Position numbers and translations under genes: made by a program | Assembly (NCBI GenBank): GCA_002493755.1 | Contig: DKZT01000005.1 | Location: 1,647-41,507, forward strand | Source: Ruminococcaceae bacterium UBA7067 | Lineage (GTDB): Bacteria; Bacillota; Clostridia; Oscillospirales; Acutalibacteraceae | Direction: 5' to 3' | DNA length: 39,861 nucleotides | Notes under the pieces: model-generated | What the model was told of the DNA's origin: nothing | Seen by the model: the letters and a program-made list of their open reading frames with translations, nothing else | The model's database searches: none | Part shown: positions 1 through 8,718 of the stretch, piece after piece | How positions within the stretch are numbered: the first letter of the stretch is position 1 | How the letters are laid out: every line of letters begins with the position of its first letter

Positions 1-27
1 TATGAATTATGCATTATGCATTAAATT
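1..27. repeat. Tail of a heptad-type dispersed repeat (R0)
   Basis: The first bases contain the heptad TATGCAT/ATGCATT in tandem. This resembles the right edge of repeat R1 (about 2281-2315), which has similar short A/T-rich repeated words. It is probably the end of another copy of the dispersed repeat family, cut by the window edge. Confidence 0.4.
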
Positions 28-63
28 TAGGCTTTGGTATTGAATTTACCGAAGCCTATTTTT
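28..63 (+). terminator. Rho-independent terminator of an upstream gene
   Basis: A 10-bp stem (TAGGCTTTGG / CCGAAGCCTA, one G-T pair) with an 11-nt loop is followed by TTTTT. It would end a + strand transcript coming from outside the window, so tepA probably starts a new transcription unit. Confidence 0.65.
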
Positions 64-97
64 ATACCGATATAACGGAAAACGACTGTAATTTCAC

Positions 98-126
98 TTG
101 AAGAATTTATATAATAATGTTATAAT
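98..126 (+). promoter_or_regulatory. SigA-type promoter for tepA
   Basis: TTGAAG (98-103) and TATAAT (121-126) are separated by 17 bp. Transcription would start near 133, giving a leader of about 65 nt before the tepA ATG at 197. Confidence 0.65.
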
Positions 127-196
127 ATACGGTGAATTAATTTATATAAAATCGGCAAACTATTCCTGAAGGCGAAATGCTGAAAGGAGAGTTTGT

Positions 197-928
197 ATGA
201 GCAAAGGAAAACAGGCGGCTGTTTGTGAGGATGAAAACAACGGCGCACAGGCTGAGGAGATAAACGACAGCGCAAGAGCGACAGGCACAGGAGCAGTTCT
301 CATAAAAATCGGGGGACATATTGTTTATTGCCTTACAATAATAGGTCAGATTGAGGGTCACTCAATATTGCCGAACGACAGCAAGACAACAAAGTATGAG
401 CACGTTATTCCACAGCTTGTTGCGGCACAGCAGAGCGACCGTGTGGAGGGAATACTCCTGCTTCTCAATACAGCAGGCGGCGACGTTGAAGCAGGACTTG
501 CCATAGCCGAGCTTATTTCAGGCATTGACAAGCCGACGGTATCTCTGGTGCTCGGCGGCGGACACTCAATAGGTATTCCCCTTGCAGTATCAACGGATTA
601 TTCATTTATTGCAAAAACCGCCTCAATGACAGTCCACCCCGTTCGCACAACGGGACTGACTATCGGCGTGCCGCAGACCTTTGAATATTTCAGGCGGCTT
701 CAACAGCGCATAAACGGCTTTGTGGCTGAAAATTCCGATATTTCAGCCGAGCGTTACAACCGTCTTGCAATGAACACGGGTCAGCTGGTGCTTGACGTTG
801 GTACTATTCTTGACGGCGAGGAAGCGGTCGAGGAGGGGCTAATCGACGAGGTCGGAACCTACTGCAACGCCGCCAAAAAGCTCTGCGAGCTTATTGAGGA
901 CAGCAAAAAGGCAAAAAAGAAAAAGTAA
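197..928 (+). CDS. tepA: ClpP-like serine protease, TepA (YmfB) type
   Basis: 243-residue cytosolic protein of the ClpP/crotonase fold, close to the B. subtilis TepA (YmfB) group. The ClpP active-site pattern can be followed: a nucleophile Ser in GGGHSIG (about 121-127), a His in SMTVHP shortly after, and a late acidic region leading into EEAVEEGLIDEVG. The first 45 residues are polar, and the C-terminus is a run of Lys (KKAKKKK), which may favour membrane or nucleic-acid contact. The ATG at 197 has AAAGGAGAG upstream. In Bacillus tepA lies beside spoIIIE; here only uppP separates it from an ftsK/spoIIIE gene, supporting the assignment. The true substrate of TepA is poorly known; a role in processing exported or spore proteins is a family-level idea, not seen here. 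Confidence 0.85.
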   Translation: MSKGKQAAVCEDENNGAQAEEINDSARATGTGAVLIKIGGHIVYCLTIIGQIEGHSILPNDSKTTKYEHVIPQLVAAQQSDRVEGILLLLNTAGGDVEAGLAIAELISGIDKPTVSLVLGGGHSIGIPLAVSTDYSFIAKTASMTVHPVRTTGLTIGVPQTFEYFRRLQQRINGFVAENSDISAERYNRLAMNTGQLVLDVGTILDGEEAVEEGLIDEVGTYCNAAKKLCELIEDSKKAKKKK

Positions 929-965
929 CCGCGCGGCTCAGCCGCTACATATTTCGGAGGATAAA

Positions 966-1943
966 ATGACCGTTATCGACGCAATAATACAAGGTGCAGT
1001 TCAGGGACTTACAGAATTTCTGCCTGTTTCCAGCAGCGGACACCTTGCAATTTCACAGCATATTCTAGGTGTTACCGATTCGAACTTATTTTTCAGCGTA
1101 ATGCTGCATATCGGCACACTGCTTGCTGTGCTTGTATTTTACCGCAAAACCGTCGCCGAGGTTTTTATGGGTTTTGTAAGCTTAGTTCAGGACATAGCCA
1201 AAAGGCGTTTCAGCTTCAAAAATATGACGCACAGCCAGAATATGGCTGTTATGCTTATTATAGGACTGCTGCCGCTGTTGCTTATTCTGCTGCCTGTTCC
1301 CGGCAGCGGAGGAATGAGCGCCAAGGACCTCGCAGAGGTATGGTCAGCCGACACGGGTTATTTCATTATGGTCGGCGTGGCTCTGCTTTTCACAAGCATA
1401 CTTCTTCTTGTCGGCATAGGTGCAAACAGGAATACGGTTATGAGGGAACGCAGAGAGGCTCGTGAAGCCGGAGTGCACACACGCAGCACTAAGGGAGCGG
1501 GCAGGCATCATCTTAATCCGATTGACGCTGTTTTAATCGGAACGACACAGCTTTTCGCGGCGATTTTCCCGGGACTTTCACGCTCAGGCTCAACGCTTGC
1601 TATGGGTCAGCTTTGCGGTCTTAACAAGCAGACGGCGCTTGATTTCAGCTTTGTTCTCGGTATTCCGTCAATTCTGGCGGCGGCGCTTTTAGAGGGCAAG
1701 GACGCTGTTGCATCAGGCGCATTGCAAAGCCTTGAAATTGTTCCGGCGCTTGTCGGCGTTGCGGTATCGGCTGTTGTCGGATTCTTTGCAATCCTTATCT
1801 TTAAATGGATGCTCAAAAAGGACAGAATGTATATTTTTGTTATATATACTGCCATTGCGGCTTTAGCTGTAATTATTATAAGTATTATTGAACTGCAGTC
1901 AGGAGTTAATATCTTCACAGGCGAGCAGCTTAATTATGTATGA
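966..1943 (+). CDS. uppP: Undecaprenyl-diphosphate phosphatase UppP (BacA)
   Basis: 325-residue polytopic membrane enzyme that removes one phosphate from undecaprenyl pyrophosphate, recycling the lipid carrier used for peptidoglycan and other glycans; the family gives bacitracin tolerance. Both signature motifs are present: EFLPVSSSGH at 17-26, with the catalytic Glu, and PGLSRSGST near 202-210, with the catalytic Arg/Ser. About eight membrane segments are visible. It is longer than the usual 265-280 residues because of a charged cytoplasmic loop just before the second motif (about 155-190, rich in Arg and His). An in-frame ATG at 894 lies inside tepA, but the ATG at 966 has a GGAGG 4 nt upstream and gives the normal family N-terminus, so it was chosen. 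Probably cotranscribed with tepA (37-bp gap). Confidence 0.95.
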   Translation: MTVIDAIIQGAVQGLTEFLPVSSSGHLAISQHILGVTDSNLFFSVMLHIGTLLAVLVFYRKTVAEVFMGFVSLVQDIAKRRFSFKNMTHSQNMAVMLIIGLLPLLLILLPVPGSGGMSAKDLAEVWSADTGYFIMVGVALLFTSILLLVGIGANRNTVMRERREAREAGVHTRSTKGAGRHHLNPIDAVLIGTTQLFAAIFPGLSRSGSTLAMGQLCGLNKQTALDFSFVLGIPSILAAALLEGKDAVASGALQSLEIVPALVGVAVSAVVGFFAILIFKWMLKKDRMYIFVIYTAIAALAVIIISIIELQSGVNIFTGEQLNYV

Positions 1944-2335
1944 GGTGCGGCGAAGCCGGACTATAAATAGTGAAGAGTGGAGAGTGAAGATGAATTTCGC
2001 AACGAGTTTGTGAGTTTGTAGGGAACTGGCTTGCCTGTTCCGGCTCGAACCGATGAATGTTGAAACGGGTGTTTGCCTCCCTTTCAAGGGAGGGGGACCG
2101 CTTGCGGTGGAAGGATGCGCTCGAACCGATGAATGTATTGGATAGTTTCATAAGAGCGAACACACCCCTCAGTCGCCTTCGGCGACAGCTCCCCTCAATG
2201 GGAGCCAAGATTCTATCATCCATTCAGCAGAGCTACTTGGAACGGTCAGGACCGTTCCCAACGAACTCGTTTTGAGTATTCTTTAAATTCGCATTTCGCA
2301 TTCTGAATTATCTCAACTCAAAACTAAAATATTGA
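1944..2335. repeat. Composite dispersed repeat R1 (uppP-ftsK gap)
   Basis: This 431-bp gap has no credible gene. In order it holds: a GCGGCGAAGCCG motif; a heptad array of GAGTGAA/GAGTGGA type (about 1970-1990); a degenerate copy of the GTAGGGAAC...GTTCC palindrome (2018-2042); module D, CCTCCCTTTCAAGGGAGG plus ACCGCTTGCGGT (2075-2112); module C inverted, with CAGTCGCCTTCGGCGACAG and CTCCCCTCAATGGGAG (2166-2202); the word ATTCAGCAGAGC; a clean palindrome GGAACGGTCAGGACCGTTCC (2239-2258); and a right edge of short A/T-rich words. Related pieces recur near 5009, 11184, 16970, 29837 and 39773. The 72-residue ORF inside is repeat sequence. Confidence 0.85.
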
Positions 2336-2374
2336 TTGTAAATCAGGATTAATAATTTTCGGAGGTAGGATTAT

Positions 2375-5008
2375 TTGGCTGAAAAAAGAAAAAGCAATAC
2401 TGCGGCTAAAAAGAAAGCCGCGCAGGGAAAAAACGGCAACGCAAAAAACACCTCAAAGCCAAGCTCAAAGAGCAGCCGCACAAAATCAGCGACTGCCGAG
2501 GAGAAAAGGAAAGGACTTTCCTCACAGACAAAGGCTATTATTATGTTTGCCGTTGCGGCGCTTATGTTTTGTGTTATTATCTTTAAAAACGAAAGCGTAT
2601 GGCTTGAGGTTCACAATGTGTTCGGCGGTCTGTTCGGCTTCTGCGGCTTTGTGTGGCCGTTGCTGCTTGTCTATGTTGCCGTTATGACCGCACTTGAAAG
2701 AAAAATTCACGGCAAAACGGCAGGCAAGCTTGCTCTTGCAATAGGCACAGCCGTTTGCATTTCAACGCTGATATATGTGTTTAATGCAGGTGACAGTCAC
2801 GGCGAAATCAATTACTTTCAGGAGCTGGGACAGCTCTACACTCAGGGCGTTAATTATTCAGGAGCAGGACTGTTAAGCGGCGTTTTAGGGATTCCGCTTG
2901 TTATGCTCTGCGGCACTCTCGGCGCACAGATTGTCACGGTTATTGCGCTAATTACGCTGCTGCTTCTGCTTTTCAGCGTATCTGTAAAGAACGTGCTTCG
3001 CGCGGCTAAAAAGCCGGTTGACAGAGTAAAGAAAGCCGCCATTGAGGAGCGTGAACGCCGCAGGCAGCAGCGCAGCCGCCGCAGTGACACAGAAAAAAAC
3101 GGCGACATATATTCTTACGGCGGACTCTCAGACAGCGGCAATGAATTTCAGTATGAATCACAGCGTCAGCAGAGCTTTGAGGTTGACATTCCTCTTGACG
3201 CACCGAAAAAGAGCGGCAAAAAGCACGGCACAAAGCTTGACGAGCTGAACGCCGCCTGGGAAAACGCTAATTCAGACGCTGTTTCAAAGCCTGAAAGCAA
3301 GAATGTTCCTGCCGCTACGGCTGCGGCTCAGCAGGCTATGGAGAAAAAGAAAAAGCCGAAAAAATCGAACCCCGATCAGCTTCAGCCCGATCCGCAGACA
3401 GTACCCGTTGAGGCGGACAAGGCAGGCGAAAAGGAAAGAGTTGACGGCGACAGCGGCTACCGCTATCCCCCGATTGAGCTTCTCGCACCGAACCCCGATG
3501 AATACAGCGACAGCGCAAGCTTTGCCCGTGAGCTGAGAGAAAGCGGCGACAAGCTTGTGTCAACGCTTGAAAGCTTCGGTGTTAGGTCAAAAATCATAGA
3601 CATTGCAAGAGGTCCTGCCGTAACACGCTTTGAGCTTCAGCCTGCCGCAGGTATAAAGATAAGCAAGATAACAAACCTTTCTCAGGATATAGCAATGAAT
3701 CTCGCCGCAGAGAGCGTAAGAATTGAAGCACCTATCCCCGGCAAGGCGGCTGTCGGAATTGAAATTCCGAACAAAAGCGTAAGTATGGTGACAATGCGCG
3801 AGCTTATTGCCTCACAGCAGTTCAGAAGCGCAAAAAGCAAGCTTGCGGCTGTGCTTGGCAAGGATATTTCGGGTAATATTGTTATAACCGACCTTGCAAA
3901 GATGCCTCACCTGCTTATCGCAGGTACTACCGGCAGCGGTAAGTCGGTTTGCGTAAACTCTCTGCTTCTCAGTATTCTCTACAAGGCGTCACCCGATGAG
4001 GTTAAAATCGTTCTTATCGACCCGAAAATGGTTGAATTTTCAAAGTACAAGGGCGTTCCCCATCTGCTCATTCCCGTTGTGTCCGACGTTAAAAAGGCGG
4101 CAGGCGCACTCAACTGGGCAGTAAGCGAAATGCTCAACCGCTATAAGACGTTTGCGGCTTACGGTGTTCGCGACATTGAGGGCTACAACAAAATGGTCGA
4201 TACATATAAGAAAAAATACAAGGATTTACCGTCTGAAACTCCTAAGGAGGACTTGCCGCTGACGGACAGCGGCTTGCCGATTCCCGAAAAGAAGCTTGAG
4301 AAAATCGTAATTGCGATAGACGAGCTTGCCGATTTGATGATGGAAGCGCCGAATGAGGTTGAGGAATCAATCTGCCGTCTGGCTCAGATGGCTCGAGCCG
4401 CAGGTATGCACCTTGTAATTGCAACGCAAAGACCGTCTGTAAACGTCATCACGGGCGTTATCAAGGCGAATATTCCAAGCCGAATTGCGCTAAAGACCTC
4501 CTCACAGATTGACTCCAGAACGATACTCGACCTGAGCGGCGCAGAAAAGCTACTCGGCAAGGGCGATATGCTCTTTGCGCCGATCGGCTGTGCAAAGCCG
4601 CTGAGAGTTCAGGGCGGCTATGCCTCGGACGAAGAGATTGAAAACGTAACGGCATTCACAAAGCAGTCGACTCACTCGGATTACGATGAAAACATAGTTG
4701 AGCAGATTGAAAAAATAGCCAGCACGGAAATCGCACAGGGCGGCAAAAAGCACAACGATGTTCAATCCGGCGACGACAGCGACCGCGACCCGATGCTTGA
4801 CGAAGCGATAAAGCTCGTTGTTGAGGCGGGTCAGGCTTCCACCTCTCTTCTTCAGAGAAGATTGCGCTTAGGCTACGCCAGAGCAGGCAGACTTATTGAC
4901 GAAATGGAGCAGATGGGCATTGTAGGGCCTCACGAGGGTTCAAAGTCACGCCAGGTGTTGATGTCGCATCAGGAATGGCTGGAGAGAAATAATTATTTGA
5001 GCGAGTAA
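2375..5008 (+). CDS. ftsK: DNA translocase FtsK/SpoIIIE
   Basis: 877-residue membrane-anchored ATPase that pumps chromosomal DNA through the closing septum during division or sporulation. Residues 1-50 are Lys/Ser/Ala-rich. About four membrane helices follow (55-75, 85-110, 115-135 and 165-205), then a charged low-complexity linker (205-380). The motor has Walker A GTTGSGKS near 516-523 and Walker [14 protein letters not shown] near 644-656. A winged-helix gamma domain (about 810-870, [22 protein letters not shown]...) would read the KOPS/SRS polarity sequences. The start is a TTG at 2375 with GGAGG 9 nt upstream; no ATG gives a sensible alternative. Length and order match both FtsK and SpoIIIE, and one protein may serve both roles. 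It is followed directly by repeat R2. Confidence 0.95.
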   Translation: MAEKRKSNTAAKKKAAQGKNGNAKNTSKPSSKSSRTKSATAEEKRKGLSSQTKAIIMFAVAALMFCVIIFKNESVWLEVHNVFGGLFGFCGFVWPLLLVYVAVMTALERKIHGKTAGKLALAIGTAVCISTLIYVFNAGDSHGEINYFQELGQLYTQGVNYSGAGLLSGVLGIPLVMLCGTLGAQIVTVIALITLLLLLFSVSVKNVLRAAKKPVDRVKKAAIEERERRRQQRSRRSDTEKNGDIYSYGGLSDSGNEFQYESQRQQSFEVDIPLDAPKKSGKKHGTKLDELNAAWENANSDAVSKPESKNVPAATAAAQQAMEKKKKPKKSNPDQLQPDPQTVPVEADKAGEKERVDGDSGYRYPPIELLAPNPDEYSDSASFARELRESGDKLVSTLESFGVRSKIIDIARGPAVTRFELQPAAGIKISKITNLSQDIAMNLAAESVRIEAPIPGKAAVGIEIPNKSVSMVTMRELIASQQFRSAKSKLAAVLGKDISGNIVITDLAKMPHLLIAGTTGSGKSVCVNSLLLSILYKASPDEVKIVLIDPKMVEFSKYKGVPHLLIPVVSDVKKAAGALNWAVSEMLNRYKTFAAYGVRDIEGYNKMVDTYKKKYKDLPSETPKEDLPLTDSGLPIPEKKLEKIVIAIDELADLMMEAPNEVEESICRLAQMARAAGMHLVIATQRPSVNVITGVIKANIPSRIALKTSSQIDSRTILDLSGAEKLLGKGDMLFAPIGCAKPLRVQGGYASDEEIENVTAFTKQSTHSDYDENIVEQIEKIASTEIAQGGKKHNDVQSGDDSDRDPMLDEAIKLVVEAGQASTSLLQRRLRLGYARAGRLIDEMEQMGIVGPHEGSKSRQVLMSHQEWLERNNYLSE

Positions 5009-5225
5009 GCGGCTTCGCCGCAGAGTGAAGAGTGAAGAGTGAAGAGTGGAGAGTGGAGATGAAAACCCGAAACGAGGTCTTGGCTCCCTTTTAAGGGAGC
5101 TGTCGCCAGCGGCGACTGAGGGTTGCGTTCGCTCTGCTGAAACTATCCCAAACATTCAGCGATTCGAGCGTCATCCTTCCACCGCAAGCGGTCCCCCTCC
5201 CTTGAAAGGGAGGCAATACTCGTTT
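5009..5225. repeat. Composite dispersed repeat R2 (ftsK-ABC gap)
   Basis: Starts at the ftsK stop with a GCGGCTTCGCCGC hairpin. A heptad array (GAGTGAA x3, GAGTGGA, GAGTGGA; about 5022-5058) follows. Module C, GGCTCCC...GGGAGC with CGCCAGCGGCG (5081-5123), and module D, ACCGCAAGCGGT with CCTCCCTTGAAAGGGAGG (5180-5214), follow in the orientation opposite to R1. The core is thus the reverse complement of the R1 core while the heptad array keeps the same orientation. The 85-residue ORF across it is an artefact of the repeat. Confidence 0.85.
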
Positions 5226-5256
5226 CTAATTACTGTACTTACACAAAACACAGATA

Positions 5257-5284
5257 TTGACAAATTACGAAAAAAGCATACAAT
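5257..5284 (+). promoter_or_regulatory. SigA-type promoter for the LicD operon
   Basis: A consensus -35 TTGACA (5257-5262) and a -10 TACAAT (5279-5284) are separated by 16 bp, just right of repeat R2. The start point would be near 5291, giving a very short leader to the ABC permease gene. Confidence 0.7.
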
Positions 5285-5316
5285 AATAGAAGCTAAAAAT
5301 TAAGGATGTGAAGCAT

Positions 5317-6135
5317 TTGTTTGAGATATTCAAAGAGCATAAGGGCTTTGGCAAACAGATTTTTCTTCTCGCAAAGGACGAGCTTATAAAAACCTACAAG
5401 GGAGCCGTAATAGGCCCTCTCTGGGCGTTTGTAAAACCTGCTTTCACCATTTTTGTTTACTGGTTTGCATTTTCAGCAGGTATCAAACAGCTGAAATCTC
5501 TTAATATCAATCTGGGCGGACCCGAGCCGTTCACTATCGACTTCTTCACCTTTATGTTTGTCGGGATAATCCCTTGGTTTTTTATTCAGGACAGCATAAC
5601 GCAGGGTGCAAAAACGCTGAGAGTTAACAGGCAGTTCATCACAAAGGTAAAATTCCCTGTTTCGACGATACTCACTTACACGGCTATCTCAAGGCTTTTT
5701 GTTCACATTCTGCTTGTCGTGGTTATGTATGTGTATGTCTGCTTTGCCGTCGGGCCAAGCTGGTATAATTTGCAGTTCTTCCTTTACTGTCCTCTGATGT
5801 TTATTTTCTTTGTTGCGCTTTCGTGGTCAACTGCGCCGATGTCAGCGTTCAGCAAGGACTTTGAAAGCCTTATCGTGTCGATTATGTCGGGTATTTTCTG
5901 GCTGTCGGGCATTATGTACGATTCCTACAACTTTGAAGAGCCGCTGAAAACCGTTATGCTCTTCAACCCCATCAACTTCTTTGTAAACGGATATAGAAAC
6001 TGTTTTCTGTATAACCGTCCGTTCTTTGAATACAAAACGGAGCTTGTTATTTTCCTCGCCGAATTTATTGCGGTGTTCTTCCTTGGAATATACAACTACA
6101 ACAGACTCAGGAAAAAGCTTCCTGATGTACTCTGA
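5317..6135 (+). CDS. ABC-2 type polysaccharide/teichoic acid exporter permease
   Basis: Membrane subunit (about 272 residues) of an ABC-2 exporter of the TagG/KpsM/RfbD group. The N-terminus carries the family signature: an amphipathic segment, then YKGAVIGPLWAFVKPAF around residues 27-43, followed by six membrane helices ending in KTELVIFLAEFIAVFFLG. It lies 15 bp before its ATPase partner, as in tagGH. Start choice: a GTG at 5308 has AAGG only 2 nt upstream, which is too close; the in-frame TTG at 5317 is preceded by AAGGATGTGA with 5-nt spacing and is preferred, changing the product by three residues. Probably flips or exports a lipid-linked glycan or polyol-phosphate polymer assembled by the downstream genes. 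The substrate cannot be read from the sequence. Confidence 0.88.
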   Translation: MFEIFKEHKGFGKQIFLLAKDELIKTYKGAVIGPLWAFVKPAFTIFVYWFAFSAGIKQLKSLNINLGGPEPFTIDFFTFMFVGIIPWFFIQDSITQGAKTLRVNRQFITKVKFPVSTILTYTAISRLFVHILLVVVMYVYVCFAVGPSWYNLQFFLYCPLMFIFFVALSWSTAPMSAFSKDFESLIVSIMSGIFWLSGIMYDSYNFEEPLKTVMLFNPINFFVNGYRNCFLYNRPFFEYKTELVIFLAEFIAVFFLGIYNYNRLRKKLPDVL

Positions 6136-6150
6136 TGAGGAGGTAATTAT

Positions 6151-6876
6151 ATGGCTGAACCGATTATTACCTTTAAAAACGTAAGCAAAACATATATTTT
6201 ATATAAAAACGATCAGGCAAGGTTCAAGGCGCTTTTCTTCAAGCCGAAGAACCCAAAGACCAACAAGGCGCTGAATGATGTTTCCTTTACTATAAACAGG
6301 GGCGAATCTGTCGGCATTATCGGAGATAACGGCGCCGGCAAGTCCACCCTGCTCAAGATGATAACAGGCGTTGCCTACCCTGACGAGGGCGATATTACCG
6401 TAAACGGTCAGGTTGCGGCTCTGCTTGAGCTTACCGCAGGCTTTTCGCTTGAAATGACAGGCAGAGAGAATATCTACCTCAAGGGTTATATCCTCGGACT
6501 GAAGGACGACTTCATCAAGACAATTGAGAACGATATAGTTGAATTTGCACAGATAGGCGACTATATCGACCAGCCCGTACGGACATACTCAAGCGGTATG
6601 AAAATGCGCTTAGGCTTTGCAATAAACGTAAACATTGACCCCGATATTCTTGTAATTGACGAAGCTTTAAGCGTCGGCGACGCTAAGTTCAAGAAAAAAT
6701 GCAAGGACAAGATTTCGAGCATAATAAAACAGGGAAAGACTGTTTTATATGTAAGCCATTCAAAGGACAGCGTTAAGGAAATGTGTCCGCGTTCAATCTA
6801 TCTTAAAAAAGGCACTGTTATCTTTGACGGTCCAACGGAAGAAGCCTTAAAGATTTACGCAGAACAGAAAAAATAA
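6151..6876 (+). CDS. ABC transporter ATP-binding protein (TagH/KpsT-like)
   Basis: 241-residue nucleotide-binding subunit paired with the permease just upstream. Walker A GDNGAGKST lies near 58-66, the ABC signature YSSGMKMRLGFA near 146-157 and Walker B ILVIDEALSVGD near 168-179, with a switch His in YVSHSKDS near 203. The N-terminal FKALFFKPK stretch is typical of polysaccharide and teichoic acid exporters such as TagH, KpsT and RfbB/E. There is no C-terminal carbohydrate-binding extension, so recognition of a capped glycan by this subunit is unlikely. The ATG at 6151 has GAGGAGGT 6 nt upstream. It energises export of the product made by genes at 6898-11133. Confidence 0.93.
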   Translation: MAEPIITFKNVSKTYILYKNDQARFKALFFKPKNPKTNKALNDVSFTINRGESVGIIGDNGAGKSTLLKMITGVAYPDEGDITVNGQVAALLELTAGFSLEMTGRENIYLKGYILGLKDDFIKTIENDIVEFAQIGDYIDQPVRTYSSGMKMRLGFAINVNIDPDILVIDEALSVGDAKFKKKCKDKISSIIKQGKTVLYVSHSKDSVKEMCPRSIYLKKGTVIFDGPTEEALKIYAEQKK

Positions 6877-6897
6877 AAAAACAACAGGTGATAAAAT

Positions 6898-7638
6898 ATG
6901 GTTACAGCTATGATATTCGCAGGCGGCGTAGGCGCAAGAATGAAATCGGCGGAGATTCCGAAGCAGTTTATTGAGGTTGACGGTAAGCCGATTATTGTAA
7001 GAACACTGATGAACTTCCAGCTTCACACTCAGGTTGACGAAATAGTTGTCGCCTGTCTTGAATCCTGGATAGACAAGCTTAAGGATTTGGTGCTTGAATA
7101 CGGCATTACAAAGGTAAAGGCAATAGTCCCGGGCGGCGAAAACGGTCACGGCTCTATACACAACGGACTTGTGAAAATCAACGAAACGGCTCTGCCGGAC
7201 GATATTGTGCTGATATGTGACGGCGTTCGTCCGCTCTTAACTGAAAAGCTTATTTCAGACTGTATCGCAACGGCGCGCGCATATGAAACGGCTGTGCCTG
7301 TAACGCCGAGCATAGACTCCGTTCTTGAGAGTGCAGACGGCAAGACCTGCAAAAGGTCGCTTCCGAGGAAGGAAATGTTCATCACTCAGGCGCCGCAGGG
7401 CTACACTATGCGAAAGATTATGTGGGCGCACGATGAAGCGGAAAGACGCGGCATCACCAATCCGATTTCAAGCAGTGAGCTTTTGATTGAGCTTGGCGAA
7501 GAGGTGCATATCTTTATCGGCGAGCGTGAAAATATAAAGGCGACAACTCCCGAGGATTTGAGATTTTTGCGTTCATACTACTATTACCGCAGTTTTGAAA
7601 ACTTCGCAAAGGAGCTGAGCCTTAATGATGAAGGTTGA
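6898..7638 (+). CDS. IspD/TarI family cytidylyltransferase
   Basis: 246-residue nucleotidyltransferase of the IspD/TarI fold, which activates a polyol phosphate with CTP. The CTP-binding loop FAGGVGARM and PKQF (about 7-23), DGVRP (about 102-106), ITQAPQGY (about 162-169) and NIKATTPEDL (about 215-224) are all conserved. Context argues for a surface-glycan role, for example making CDP-ribitol or another CDP-polyol, rather than the MEP isoprenoid step: it sits between an exporter and SDR/LicD genes, and no other MEP gene is near. No TarJ-type zinc reductase is present; the adjacent SDR could be a functional replacement, but that is inference. It overlaps the next gene by 14 nt. A housekeeping IspD function cannot be excluded from sequence alone. 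Confidence 0.82.
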   Translation: MVTAMIFAGGVGARMKSAEIPKQFIEVDGKPIIVRTLMNFQLHTQVDEIVVACLESWIDKLKDLVLEYGITKVKAIVPGGENGHGSIHNGLVKINETALPDDIVLICDGVRPLLTEKLISDCIATARAYETAVPVTPSIDSVLESADGKTCKRSLPRKEMFITQAPQGYTMRKIMWAHDEAERRGITNPISSSELLIELGEEVHIFIGERENIKATTPEDLRFLRSYYYYRSFENFAKELSLNDEG

Positions 7639-8716
7639 ACAGGCGCTTATAAGACCTGTCTATGACGATATACTTGATGTGGCAACAGCTGCTCTTCCCT
7701 GGGAAAGGCTGAAAAACAAAACCGTGCTTATCACGGGCGGAGCAGGCTTTATCGGATTTTACCTGACAACAGCCCTGCTTATAAGAAACGATTTGTACGG
7801 CGATAATATAAATGTAATTGCGCTTGTAAGAAACAATAAAAAATGTGATGAGCGTTTCGGCGATTTACTGATGCGTGAGGATCTGACAATTGTTGTTCAG
7901 GACGTATGCGATGAAATAAAGATAAAGCAGAAGGCTGACTTTATCATCCACGCCGCAAGCCAGGCGAGCGCATATTTCTTTGAACACGACCCTGTGGGCA
8001 CGATTGACGCAAATCTCACAGGCACAACGAGAGTTCTTGAATATGCCGAGAGGTGCAAGGCTGAAGCAACGCTTGTTATTTCAAGCCTTAAGGTATACGG
8101 TGCGCTTCACAACGGCAAGGACTCAATAAGTGAAGACGATATAGGCTATATTGACCAGACAAATTATAAAAACTGCTATGCCGTAGGCAAGCGTGCAAGC
8201 GAGGCTTTGTGCGCCTGCTACTGCCGCCAGAAGAATCTGTCGGTAAAGATAGCAAGACCTAGCTATATCTACGGTCCGTCAAGCCTTGACGATGACAGAG
8301 TGTGGGCGCAGTTTATCGCCAATGTTGTCAAGGGCGAGGACATTCTGCTCAAAAGCAACGGTGCGGCTATGCGTTCTTTCTGCTATGTAAGCGATACTGC
8401 GGAAGCTCTGTTTACCATCCTCCTATGCGGCGCAGATGTTTATCCTTACAATATTTCAAGCGAATATTCTAACGTGACTATCAGGGACTTTGCCAAGGCG
8501 GCGGTTGAAACCTTCCCCGAGAAAATGATGAAACTTAAATTTCAAAACCCCGAGGATGAAAAAGAGCCTCAGCGCTCTTACCTCGGCGCAACACCCGAGA
8601 TTCTCGACAACAAGCGGCTGAAGGATTTAGGCTGGGTCGGCAGAACAACCCTTAAGGACGGTATCGCAAAGTCGGTAAGAATAGTATCGGCTCAAAACGG
8701 TTTTGATGGAGTATAA
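7625..8716 (+). CDS. Extended SDR: NAD-dependent sugar epimerase/dehydratase family
   Basis: 363-residue Rossmann enzyme of the extended short-chain dehydrogenase group (dTDP-glucose dehydratase/UDP-glucuronate decarboxylase-like). The NAD-binding motif TGGAGFIG lies near 37-44, a Ser in the LVISSLKVYG strand near 150-155 is the probable catalytic Ser, and YAVGK (about 185-189) is the active YxxxK. RPSYIYGP, a late substrate-loop motif, also fits. It is thus expected to be a working enzyme, unlike its degenerate neighbour. The substrate is probably a nucleotide-activated sugar or polyol feeding the LicD pathway. It starts at the ATG at 7625 (AAGGAG 10 nt upstream), with a second ATG directly after, and overlaps the cytidylyltransferase gene, implying translational coupling. 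Confidence 0.88.
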   Translation: MMKVEQALIRPVYDDILDVATAALPWERLKNKTVLITGGAGFIGFYLTTALLIRNDLYGDNINVIALVRNNKKCDERFGDLLMREDLTIVVQDVCDEIKIKQKADFIIHAASQASAYFFEHDPVGTIDANLTGTTRVLEYAERCKAEATLVISSLKVYGALHNGKDSISEDDIGYIDQTNYKNCYAVGKRASEALCACYCRQKNLSVKIARPSYIYGPSSLDDDRVWAQFIANVVKGEDILLKSNGAAMRSFCYVSDTAEALFTILLCGADVYPYNISSEYSNVTIRDFAKAAVETFPEKMMKLKFQNPEDEKEPQRSYLGATPEILDNKRLKDLGWVGRTTLKDGIAKSVRIVSAQNGFDGV

Positions 8717-8718
8717 AA

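Noticed and set aside
894..965. Earlier in-frame ATG for uppP
   Set aside because: It would overlap tepA and add 24 basic residues unlike UppP; the ATG at 966 has a strong ribosome site.
2057..2275. 72-residue ORF in the uppP-ftsK gap
   Set aside because: It lies wholly inside composite repeat R1, has no ribosome site, and its translation follows the palindromic modules.
5046..5303. 85-residue ORF before the ABC permease gene
   Set aside because: It runs through repeat R2 and the promoter at 5257-5284; no family pattern.
6898..7638. Firm call as the isoprenoid enzyme IspD
   Set aside because: No other MEP gene is near and the context is an exporter/LicD operon, so only the family-level name is given.
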